A stretch of DNA of 64,000 bases from Pseudomonas sp. Seg1 (GTDB lineage: Bacteria > Pseudomonadota > Gammaproteobacteria > Pseudomonadales > Pseudomonadaceae), in NCBI RefSeq assembly GCF_018326005.1, contig NZ_AP021903.1, positions 2,544,001 through 2,608,000 on the forward strand. Reading direction: 5' to 3'. The notes below the pieces were generated by a model. The model saw only the letters and a list, made by a program, of their open reading frames with translations. It searched no databases and was not told the origin of the DNA. Both the position numbers and the translations under genes were made by a program. Below are positions 24,937 through 32,756 of the stretch, piece by piece; position 1 is the first letter of the stretch, and each line of letters starts with the position of its first letter.

Positions 24937-26693
24937 GCCTTGACCTCCTTGTCGGCCTGCATCAATACCGTGCGCACAAAGCGATTGGCCGTGGCGTACA
25001 CCGAAAAGAATTGCGCCAGCACCGCCGAAAACAGCACCGCGCTGCTGCCGACAAAGTGCTGCGGATCAAGCTGCAGTTGCACCTCCAGCCCATTGCGCCA
25101 ACCGCGCCAGGCATCGACGCCGACATGGCCGATTACCCGTTCGCAACTGATGCTCAGCAAGCCGTCTATCTGGCGTAAAGCGCTGGCTTCATCGCGCAGG
25201 TTGTGCAGATGCAGAATCTCTTTCAGTGCATCGAGCGCCTGCGGGCCTTCGACCAGCGATAGATGATTGAGGGTCAGTTGCGACACCAGTCGCCAGCGCG
25301 AATCACCGTCCAGGCGCGGCAAACTTTGTGGGCTCGGTGGATTGCGCAGACGTGCCCAAGCCACCGGGCCGGGACGCTCAAACCCTAGCGGCGTACCGGC
25401 GGGCAGACTTTGCGCCAGGTGACGATTGGTGCACAGCAACTCAGCGGTCAGGCTGTAATCGGGCAGATCGGTCTGTGGCTCGAAACGGGTGTCGACCACG
25501 CTCACCAACAGATCGCTGCCGAGCCGGTTCGGGGTCATACCGCTGACCCGTCGGGCATGCCAGTAACGCTGTTGATCACCGCCGCTGTGCTGGCTGCCGT
25601 AATAGGCCGGCAGCCGTTGCACGCCGGCGCCGGAACTTGCGCGTACGCCGCGAATGCTGTGAATCTCGACGCTGTTTTCGCGGTGGCTGTCGGCGATCAA
25701 TCGGTACTCGCTGCGGGTGCCGTCAGGGCGCAGCGGTTCGGACGTACGCGGGAACAGATTGATGACGGGCGCGCAGCCGAGAACGATATCGCTAGCCTGC
25801 AAATGCAGGCGACTGCTCGGCGCGCGATCAAAAACGATGTACAGATACAACGTCTGACTGTCGCTGGCTGCACCGCCCAGCGGCAGATCGAAGAAGTGGA
25901 ATTTCTCAGGGCATGCGAAGTATTCGGCGAGCAGGCGCATGCCGGGATGTACACCGTCTTCGTCGGGCAACAGGACCTCGTCTTCGGCAAAACCGACGAT
26001 GTCAGGCAGTCCCTTCAGTGCCGTGGGAACGCTGCCCGGCGATCCGGCCAGCACCTGCACCGTATGCGCACCGAGCAGGTCATACAGGCTGGCGTTGATC
26101 ACCGGCGAGGCCGCGAGATGAATGCGCAATCGGTCGATGCCCAGCTCCGACCATTGAGTGTCGCCGAGGCAACGCAAACTCAGGCGCAATGCCGAACGCG
26201 CCTGCGCGACAGCGGTCAGTGCCTGTGCTTCATCGCTGCCAAGCAACAGGGCTTCGGTCACTTCGATCGGCCACAAACGTACGGCGGCACTGGTGCGAAA
26301 GTGGATGCTTTCGCCTTTGCTGGTGGTGACAAACAACGGAGTGTCGCGGGGCAGGGGATAGCCGCCGTCGAGCTTGCCTTTGCTCGGGTCCGGCTCGAAC
26401 TGGACGATGGCGCACGACGGCAACGGGCGCATGGCCAAGGGATAAAGCTGTTCGAGCAGCGCATCGCTGAACTCGGCGTAGTCGTCATCCAGGCGCCGTT
26501 GCAGACGCGCGGCCAGCAGCGCAAAACCTTCCAGCAAACGTTCGACATGCGGGTCGGGACATTCGCCGGGTGACAGTTCCAGGCGTCTGGCGACTTTCGG
26601 ATAACGCTCGGCGAACTGACTCCCGGCATGCCTGAGCCACGTCAGCTCACGTTGGTAGTAATCGAGCAGTTGCGGGTCAATCGAGTCGCTCAT
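24900..26693 (-). CDS. tssF: type VI baseplate protein TssF
   Basis: A 597-residue TssF (ImpG/VasA) protein. Recognisable parts are the N-terminal YYQRELTWLRHAGSQFAERYPKVARRL, then DPHVERLLEGFALLAARLQRRLDDDYAEFSDALLEQLYPL, and the C-terminal VEVQLQLDPQHFVGSSAVLFSAVLAQFF. The length is normal. It forms the wedge with TssG. It overlaps tssE by 17 nt and tssG by 37 nt. Confidence 0.95.
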   Translation of the reverse strand: MSDSIDPQLLDYYQRELTWLRHAGSQFAERYPKVARRLELSPGECPDPHVERLLEGFALLAARLQRRLDDDYAEFSDALLEQLYPLAMRPLPSCAIVQFEPDPSKGKLDGGYPLPRDTPLFVTTSKGESIHFRTSAAVRLWPIEVTEALLLGSDEAQALTAVAQARSALRLSLRCLGDTQWSELGIDRLRIHLAASPVINASLYDLLGAHTVQVLAGSPGSVPTALKGLPDIVGFAEDEVLLPDEDGVHPGMRLLAEYFACPEKFHFFDLPLGGAASDSQTLYLYIVFDRAPSSRLHLQASDIVLGCAPVINLFPRTSEPLRPDGTRSEYRLIADSHRENSVEIHSIRGVRASSGAGVQRLPAYYGSQHSGGDQQRYWHARRVSGMTPNRLGSDLLVSVVDTRFEPQTDLPDYSLTAELLCTNRHLAQSLPAGTPLGFERPGPVAWARLRNPPSPQSLPRLDGDSRWRLVSQLTLNHLSLVEGPQALDALKEILHLHNLRDEASALRQIDGLLSISCERVIGHVGVDAWRGWRNGLEVQLQLDPQHFVGSSAVLFSAVLAQFFSVYATANRFVRTVLMQADKEVKAWQPQAGMPLSL

Positions 26694-27120
26694 GACGTAC
26701 CTCCAGCCCTTCGCCGCCGGGTTCGATGACGAACGCCACTGGCCAACGCTGCAAGCCGCTGCGCAGTTCGCCCAGCAAGCGAATGCTCAACCGTTGCGGG
26801 TGGTCGGGCAGGGGATTGACCTCAACCTCGCCTAACAACAGGCGAGGTTCGAAATGGGTGATTGCTTCGCGGATGTCTCGCGCCAGTCGCCGGCGGTCAT
26901 CGCTGCGCTGCTGTTGCAGGGCGCTCCAGTCGGCGATGCCGTAATCGATCACGCTGGGTGGTGTGGTGAAGGTGCGCGAGCCACGGCGGGTGTTGAACAG
27001 GCGCGCCAACTCGGCAAGCACCGAGTCGAGCAGATCCTGCTGGTCGAACGCCTGCACGGCATCGTCCTCGCTCCAGGCAAGGCGTTCGAACAGTGGCGGG
27101 AGAATCCCGGTGCCGGCCAT
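26677..27120 (-). CDS. tssE: type VI baseplate protein TssE (gp25-like)
   Basis: A 147-residue gp25/lysozyme-like baseplate subunit. SVLAELARLFNTRRGSRTF, VIDYGIADW and ITHFEPRLLLGEVEV are family hallmarks; the EPRL segment nucleates the sheath in relatives. The gene lies 15 nt after hcp and overlaps tssF. Confidence 0.93.
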   Translation of the reverse strand: MAGTGILPPLFERLAWSEDDAVQAFDQQDLLDSVLAELARLFNTRRGSRTFTTPPSVIDYGIADWSALQQQRSDDRRRLARDIREAITHFEPRLLLGEVEVNPLPDHPQRLSIRLLGELRSGLQRWPVAFVIEPGGEGLEVRHERLD

Positions 27121-27135
27121 GGCTTATGCGCCCGG

Positions 27136-27630
27136 TCAGCCGGCCTTGTTCGCCGCCAGGTCCCACACGGTGCCCGCCGTGCCTTCCTTGGTGCCGTCGT
27201 CCTTTTGCGCGGTGAGTTCCCATTTGATCTTGGTGAAGTTCAGCGACAGGGTTTCCACCGGTTTGCCGCCCGTACCGCCGCTGACGCTGACGTTGGACAG
27301 CACCACGTTGTTGAGGGTGTAGATGATGAAGGGCATCAGTTGCCCGCTGCCTTCAGCGGCGTTGCGGCCGATGGTGATTTTGGCTTCAGGGATCGGTTTG
27401 CCCGCGCAGCAATAGCTGTTAAGCGTGGGGGTGGAGCTGTCGACAAATTTGGTCAGGGTGAATTCGCCGATATGCGGTTTGCCGGAAGTGCGCTCCGAGT
27501 TGCTGACGTCGTTGGTCACCTGCATCGCGACGTTGTGGCTGTAGGACATGACTTCGATCTTGTCCGTATAACCCTCGAGCAGGCTGTCGCCTTTGATGTC
27601 GCCGCCGAGGTCGAGAATGATTGCATCCAT
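27136..27630 (-). CDS. hcp: type VI inner tube protein Hcp (TssD)
   Basis: A 164-residue Hcp forming the hexameric rings of the injected tube. MDAIILDLGGDIKGDS, the SGKPHIGEFTLTKFVDSSTP loop and the C-terminal LSLNFTKIKWELTAQ are characteristic. A CAGGAG ribosome-binding site lies 9 nt upstream of the ATG. The REPIN and about 230 nt that separate it from tssC may let hcp be expressed at a different level from the sheath genes. Confidence 0.95.
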   Translation of the reverse strand: MDAIILDLGGDIKGDSLLEGYTDKIEVMSYSHNVAMQVTNDVSNSERTSGKPHIGEFTLTKFVDSSTPTLNSYCCAGKPIPEAKITIGRNAAEGSGQLMPFIIYTLNNVVLSNVSVSGGTGGKPVETLSLNFTKIKWELTAQKDDGTKEGTAGTVWDLAANKAG

Positions 27631-27698
27631 CGCTTGAAACTCCTGAAGAAAATCACGTTAGGCAAATTGGCCTGAGCACTAATCACTGAGCAGTGAAC

Positions 27699-27797
27699 CT
27701 GTGGCGAGGGGATTTATCCCCGATGGGTTGCGAAGCAGCCCCAAAAAATCAAGGGCCGCTGCGCGCCCCATCGGGGATAAATCCCCTCACCACAGGT
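27699..27797. repeat. REPIN-like inverted pair (GAGGGGATTTATCCCC type)
   Basis: Opposed copies with CTGTGGCG / CACCACAG borders lie between tssC and hcp. As RNA they would fold into a long hairpin that could attenuate or stabilise the tssBC message. Confidence 0.88.
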
Positions 27798-27863
27798 GTT
27801 TCAATGGTCTGGAGAGACTGGCTCCCCCACCACAGAGAGGCATTCACTCAAATATTGCTGCGA

Positions 27864-29348
27864 TCAGGCCGCAACCGGTGGCGGCAACGTCGCCACCAGA
27901 CGAATCGACGCCGTCAACTCCTCAAGCTGAAAGTGCGGCCGCAGAAACACCGTCGCCCGATACGCACCGGGCTTGCCGGCCACTTCGGTGACATCCACCC
28001 GCGCTTCCCGCAACGGGTACTGCGCCTTGATTTCCTGCGGGGCGTTGTCGTTGATCAGCACGTAGTCGGCGATCCAGTTGTTGAGGTAGGTCTGCACGTT
28101 GTCGCGGGTCATGAAACTGCCGACCTTGTCGCGCATGATCACCTTCAGGTAATGGGCAAAACGCGAGGCCGCGAGCACGTACGGCAACATCGCCGAGATC
28201 CGTGCGTTGGCATTGGCCTCGTTGGTGTTGTAGACCTTGGCCTTGTTGGTGCTCTGGCCGCCGAAGAACACCGCCACGTCGCTGTTTTTCTTGTGGCACA
28301 GGGCGATGAAGCCGAGGTCGTTGAGTTCCTTCTCGCGACGGTCGGTGATCGCCACTTCGGTCGGGCATTTCAGCGACAGGTCGCCGGAGCTGGTGCGGAA
28401 CGTGTGCGCTGGCAAACCTTCGACCGCGCCGCCGCCTTCAGCGCCACGAATCGCCGCGCACCAGCCATATTTGGCAAAGGCTTCGGTGATGCGTTGCGAC
28501 AAGGCCCACGCGGCGTTGCCCCACAGGTATTTACTGTGGTCGGTGCCGTTGACGTCTTCGACATAGTTGATGCCTTCCACCGGCGCAGTGTCAGGGCCAT
28601 AAGGCAGACGCAGAAGGAAGTGCGGCAGCACCAAAGACACATAGCGCGAATCTTCGCTTTCGCGGAACGAGCGCCACTTGATCAGCTCCTGGCTCTCGAA
28701 GACTTTCGACAGATCACGCGGTACCGCCAGCTCGGTGAAGCTGGTCATGTCGAACAGGCGAGGGCTGGCGGCGGCAATGAACGGCGCGTGCGCTGCGGCG
28801 GCTACGTTCGACAGTTTCTCCAGCAGGCCGATGTCCTGCGGATGCCGGCCGAAGGTGTAGTCGCCGACCAGCAAGCTGAACGGGTGGCCACCGAAGGTGC
28901 CGTATTCCTCTTCGTAGATTTTCTTGAACAGCGCGCTCTGGTCGAATTCGACGGCTTTTTCCAGGTCGTTCTGCAGCTCTTTCTGGGTGACGTTGAGCAG
29001 GCGCAGTTTCAGCCGGGTACTGGTTTCGGTGTTCTGCACCAGCATGTGCAGGCCGCGCCACGAGGCTTCGAGTTTTTGCAGGTCGGGGTGATGCAACACC
29101 TCGTTGAGCTGGGCGCTGATCAGTTCGTCGATCTGGCTGATGCGGTCGTTGATCATCGCCACGGTGTCCTTGTCGATGGCCATGCCTTCGTCAAGAACCT
29201 GGGTGGCGAACTCCGCGAGCATGTCGCGGGCGTAATCCTGCTGACTGTCATCGTGGGCCATGCGGCCCTCGGCGATGATCCGGTCGAGCAGGGATAAAGT
29301 TTCGGCTGCAGCATTTTCGCTGGCTTGATTCTGGGCGGCGGCGGGCAT
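27864..29348 (-). CDS. tssC: type VI contractile sheath large subunit TssC
   Basis: A 494-residue TssC (VipB/ImpC). Key segments are LEASWRGLHMLVQNTETSTRLKLRLLNVTQKEL, YGTFGGHPFSLLVGDYTFGRHPQDIGLLE and FAHYLKVIMRDKVGSF. It forms the outer sheath with TssB, encoded 30 nt upstream. A GAGGGGAGA ribosome-binding site precedes the ATG. Confidence 0.96.
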   Translation of the reverse strand: MPAAAQNQASENAAAETLSLLDRIIAEGRMAHDDSQQDYARDMLAEFATQVLDEGMAIDKDTVAMINDRISQIDELISAQLNEVLHHPDLQKLEASWRGLHMLVQNTETSTRLKLRLLNVTQKELQNDLEKAVEFDQSALFKKIYEEEYGTFGGHPFSLLVGDYTFGRHPQDIGLLEKLSNVAAAAHAPFIAAASPRLFDMTSFTELAVPRDLSKVFESQELIKWRSFRESEDSRYVSLVLPHFLLRLPYGPDTAPVEGINYVEDVNGTDHSKYLWGNAAWALSQRITEAFAKYGWCAAIRGAEGGGAVEGLPAHTFRTSSGDLSLKCPTEVAITDRREKELNDLGFIALCHKKNSDVAVFFGGQSTNKAKVYNTNEANANARISAMLPYVLAASRFAHYLKVIMRDKVGSFMTRDNVQTYLNNWIADYVLINDNAPQEIKAQYPLREARVDVTEVAGKPGAYRATVFLRPHFQLEELTASIRLVATLPPPVAA

Positions 29349-29378
29349 GGTGAGTTCTCCCCTCGATTAAGTGGACGA

Positions 29379-29921
29379 TCAGGCTTGCGGTTCGGCCGGC
29401 GCCTCGGCATCAGCTGCCGGGGTAGCGGTGTCCGGGCGGGCCGATTTGATTTCCTGCAGGCCTTCGGTGTTGGCGATGACATCGCGCAACAGCTTGTCCA
29501 GGTCATCGTTGCCGTCGAGCTTGGTCAGCAGATCGCGCAGACGCTGGCGGGCCTCGAACAAACGGCGCAGCGGCGTGACTTGCTCCACTACCTTGACCGG
29601 GTCGAAGTCGTCGATGTGTTTGAAGTTGAGTTCGATATTGAGCTTGCTGTCGTCGCCGCTGAGGGTGTTGTTGACTTGCAGCGTGGCGCGCGGGCCGATC
29701 GAGGCGAGTACCTCGTTGAAGTTGTCGCGGTCGATTTCGGTGAAACGTCGTTCAGTCAGTTTTGCCAATGGCTCGAGCGGTTTACCGGAGAGGTCGGCGA
29801 GGATCCCGACCACCAGCGGCAATTCCTTTTTCTCGATGGCGTTGCCGATTTCGACGTCGTAGGTGATTTGCACTCGGGGCGGACGCACCCGGTCGAGCTT
29901 GTGTTGAGTACTTTCTGCCAT
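29379..29921 (-). CDS. tssB: type VI contractile sheath small subunit TssB
   Basis: A 180-residue TssB (VipA/ImpB) with STQHKLDRVRPPRVQITYDVE at the N terminus, VGILADLSGKP and the C-terminal helix GNDDLDKLLRDVI that contacts ClpV in relatives. ATG 29921 aligns with family starts; an in-frame ATG at 29954 is less likely. It is the first gene of the minus-strand tss operon, divergent from tssJ. Confidence 0.95.
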   Translation of the reverse strand: MAESTQHKLDRVRPPRVQITYDVEIGNAIEKKELPLVVGILADLSGKPLEPLAKLTERRFTEIDRDNFNEVLASIGPRATLQVNNTLSGDDSKLNIELNFKHIDDFDPVKVVEQVTPLRRLFEARQRLRDLLTKLDGNDDLDKLLRDVIANTEGLQEIKSARPDTATPAADAEAPAEPQA

Positions 29922-30148
29922 GACGGCGGACTCCGATGCGATGAGCGGGCGCAATGCATCGGGGTGGCCCGTTCATCGCTTTCCCTTGCTGGACCGTAGG
30001 TTAGAAAGGGAGGCAGATGACCTGTCGTTCCTTTGACAAACCTTCCTCATTCGGCTGTAGGAACCGAACTACCCAAGACGCTAGAACAGGTCTATAAAAA
30101 TGCAAGGAAAAACATTTTTGGACAGATTCGGGAAAAGGAAAATTCATT
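29922..30148. promoter_or_regulatory. divergent tssB / tssJ promoter region with GGA-loop hairpin
   Basis: This 227-bp gap must carry promoters for both T6SS operons. On the tssJ side an AT stem AAAAATG (30096-30102) pairs with CATTTTT (30113-30119) around a loop containing AAGGA, and a second AGGA at 30136-30139 is the ribosome-binding site. Two GGA sites, one in a hairpin loop, resemble RsmA/CsrA targets. No sigma-54 site was found. Confidence 0.45.
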
Positions 30149-30595
30149 TTGTGTAGACGACTTTTTCTAACGTGGGTGTTGGCGCTGCTGGCGGGCTGTT
30201 CTTTCTTCGGGCCGAAAGTCGACCTCGACAGCCTGACCCTCGACGTCGCGCCCAAGGCCAATGACGACACACCGATTGCCGTGGATTTCATTGCGGTCAA
30301 CGACCCCGATCTGCTCAAGCAGTTGTCCGGCATCAGCGCCAGTCAGTGGTTTGCCGAGCGCGAGCAGTACCAGCGCGACTATCGTCAGTTGATGAGTGTA
30401 TGGGGACTGGAGCTGGTGCCGGGGCAATTCATCGACCGCCAACCCTTCCCGCTGGGGGGCAAGAAGGCCTCTGGACTTTTAGTCTTCGCCAGCTATAACA
30501 CTCCCGGAGCGCACCGATTGCGCCTCGATGATCAGAGTGAGGCCTGGCTCAAATTCGACAGTCGTGAAATGAGTCTGGTCAGCCAGAAAAACTGA
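30149..30595 (+). CDS. tssJ: type VI outer-membrane lipoprotein TssJ
   Basis: A 148-residue TssJ/SciN lipoprotein with signal peptide MCRRLFLTWVLALLAGC and lipidation at Cys17, then a beta-sandwich (FIAVNDPDLLKQLSGISASQWF, YQRDYRQLMSVWGLELVPGQ). The start is TTG 30149: it gives a complete signal peptide and has AAAAGGA 9 nt upstream. It anchors TssM at the outer membrane. First gene of tssJKLMA. Confidence 0.92.
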   Translation: MCRRLFLTWVLALLAGCSFFGPKVDLDSLTLDVAPKANDDTPIAVDFIAVNDPDLLKQLSGISASQWFAEREQYQRDYRQLMSVWGLELVPGQFIDRQPFPLGGKKASGLLVFASYNTPGAHRLRLDDQSEAWLKFDSREMSLVSQKN

Positions 30596-30641
30596 AACAC
30601 ACCGCTCGCCGCCGGCTGGCGGCAGGGTCGAAAGGAGTCGT

Positions 30642-31973
30642 ATGAGTCTGCTACCTGACGCGGTTTGCTGGCACGAAGGCATGCAATTGCTGCCGCAGCA
30701 TTTTCAGTTGCAAGGGCTGCGAGCCGAAGCGCTCGGTGCGCATCTGGCGCAGGCGTGTAATCCATGGTTCTGGGGCGTCAGCCACATGGAGTTCGACCCG
30801 TCGGCGCTGAGCGCCGGCGTGGTGCGGGTGTTGTCGCTGCAAGGGACGATGCCCGACGGTTTGCCGGTGGATTTGCAGGCGGGTGTCGGGCCGACGCTGG
30901 AACTGGATGTCAGTGCCGCAATCAACGCCACCGACGATGCCACTGTCACCGTGTATCTGGCGATCAGCCCGATGTGGCGTGCCGGGCAATTGCTGCCGCT
31001 CAAGGGCCGCTTGCAGTCGGTGGTCGGCGAGGCGTTGCCGGATCTCACCAGCGGTGAATTCCCCGAATCGATCACCGTGTGGCGACCCAATCCACGCCTG
31101 TGTACGCAACTGAACAAAGCCGATTCAATCTGCCTGCCGCTGCTGAAAATCCGCAAGGAGGGCGGCGGCTTTCTGCCGTTGGCGTACACGCCGCCAACGC
31201 CGGTCCTGTTGCCGGAATCCGTGCTCGGACGCCGCATCGCCGGGCTCTGCGCGCGGGCGCGGGAAAAATGTCTGTTTCTCGGTGGCCGTTTGCGGCAGGC
31301 GCAACAGGCTGGCAACCAGGACGATGCCCTGGAAATCCGCCGCCAGTTGACCGCGTTGTGGGCGCGGCTGCCGGAAGTCGAAGGCACGCTGAACAGTCGC
31401 ATCGCGCACCCGCAAACCTTGTATGTGCATTTGCTTGGCCTCGCCGGCGCGTGGTCGGCACTCGACCCACTGGCCGGCGTACCGGCGTTCGCACCACTGG
31501 ATTTTCTTGAGCTGCAGCGCGGTTATGACGCTGTGCTGCAATGGCTGGAAACCACCCTCGAACTGATCCGCGCCGGCTATCGCAGCCTGCCGTTCGAACG
31601 CGGTGAGCAGAGCTTTTCCATTCAGTTGCCGGACGAACAACCGAGCCAGCGTCTGGTCGTCGGTCTGCGCATGCCCAACGGTGCCAGCGAGCAAGCGGCG
31701 ATCGACTGGTTGCGCGGCGCGATCATCGCCTCGGCGCCGCACATTGCGTTGCTCAGTCGCCAGCGCATGAGCGGCCTGGCCCATCAGGCCATGAGCCGCA
31801 GCGAGCAGGTGGCCTACAGCGTCGGCGAAGACACGCGACTGTTTGTGATCACGGCCGAGGGCGCCTGGTTCGACGCGCAACTGCCGCTGATGATCGCCGC
31901 CCCCGCTGCAAAGCTGACCAGCAGTCCGTGGCAAGTGGTGCTGTTTGTCGCGCAGAACAGTGAAAGTGCCTGA
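30642..31973 (+). CDS. tssK: type VI baseplate protein TssK
   Basis: A 443-residue TssK (ImpJ/VasE) linking baseplate to membrane complex. VCWHEGMQLLPQHFQLQ at the start, FLPLAYTPPTPV mid-protein and the C-terminal phage receptor-like domain ending QLPLMIAAPAAKLTSSPWQVVLFVAQN are typical. The ribosome-binding site AGGAG lies 6 nt before the ATG. It is 46 nt downstream of tssJ. Confidence 0.94.
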   Translation: MSLLPDAVCWHEGMQLLPQHFQLQGLRAEALGAHLAQACNPWFWGVSHMEFDPSALSAGVVRVLSLQGTMPDGLPVDLQAGVGPTLELDVSAAINATDDATVTVYLAISPMWRAGQLLPLKGRLQSVVGEALPDLTSGEFPESITVWRPNPRLCTQLNKADSICLPLLKIRKEGGGFLPLAYTPPTPVLLPESVLGRRIAGLCARAREKCLFLGGRLRQAQQAGNQDDALEIRRQLTALWARLPEVEGTLNSRIAHPQTLYVHLLGLAGAWSALDPLAGVPAFAPLDFLELQRGYDAVLQWLETTLELIRAGYRSLPFERGEQSFSIQLPDEQPSQRLVVGLRMPNGASEQAAIDWLRGAIIASAPHIALLSRQRMSGLAHQAMSRSEQVAYSVGEDTRLFVITAEGAWFDAQLPLMIAAPAAKLTSSPWQVVLFVAQNSESA

Positions 31974-31991
31974 TCACACAAGGAACGCCGT

Positions 31992-32756
31992 ATGTCGCAA
32001 GGAAGTGCCGCAAGCCTGGGGTTGCAAGACGCACCGTTGAGCAGCGCGTTCCGCCAGACATGGCAGCAATGGCAACAGGACTGGGTGCAATTGCCCAAGG
32101 ACAGCGAAGACGAAGCGGCGCTGGTCGAGACCGTGGTCGAGTTGTCCACTCAGGCTTCGCAACGCTTGTGGCGCACCGCGTATTCGCGGGTCGGCGACTC
32201 TGCGACCGAGCAGGTCAAGGCACTGGTGTATGCCTTCGTCGCCCTGGTCGACGAAACCCTGTTGTTTACGCCATGGCCGGGGCAGGCGGCATGGCAGGAC
32301 AAACCACTGGAGTCGCGTCTGTATTCCAGCCGGCAGGCCGGCGAGCAAGTGCCGGCGGCGATTCAAACCCTGCTCGATGAACAGCAACCGACCGCCCGCG
32401 ATCTCGCCAACGTGTATTTGCAGTGCCTGATTCTCGGTTTCCACGGGCGTCTGCGCGGCGAGCACAGTCAGGCGCAACTGGAGAAATGGCGGTTGGCGCT
32501 GTTCAACTTTGCCTGGCAGGACGAGGCCTCTTATGAAGGCGTCAGCCAGCGACTGGTGCAGCCCTCGCTGGTCACACCGTTGCAGTTGCCGGTCCGTACA
32601 GCGCTGCCGGACGGTTTTCGTCTGGCGTTGGGGATTCTGGCGATGGTGCTGGTGTTGACCGGGCTCGGTCAGTTTCTCTGGCGTGACATTCGTTCCGAGT
32701 TGGAACCGGTATTGCAAATGACCGATTCGGTGACGCCCGCGGAGCAAGACTCATGA
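31992..32756 (+). CDS. tssL: type VI membrane protein TssL (DotU-like)
   Basis: A 254-residue TssL with a cytoplasmic helical domain (VKALVYAFVALVDETLLF, YLQCLILGFHGRLRG) and one C-terminal membrane anchor (LALGILAMVLVLTGLGQFLW, about 215-235). There is no peptidoglycan-binding extension. Its stop overlaps the tssM start (ATGA). It forms the inner-membrane complex with TssM and TssJ. Confidence 0.94.
   Translation: MSQGSAASLGLQDAPLSSAFRQTWQQWQQDWVQLPKDSEDEAALVETVVELSTQASQRLWRTAYSRVGDSATEQVKALVYAFVALVDETLLFTPWPGQAAWQDKPLESRLYSSRQAGEQVPAAIQTLLDEQQPTARDLANVYLQCLILGFHGRLRGEHSQAQLEKWRLALFNFAWQDEASYEGVSQRLVQPSLVTPLQLPVRTALPDGFRLALGILAMVLVLTGLGQFLWRDIRSELEPVLQMTDSVTPAEQDS

Noticed and set aside
29964-29990. 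Sigma-54 promoter between tssB and tssJ
   Set aside because: TGGCC and TTGCT are present but the GG to GC distance is 22 bp instead of about 12.
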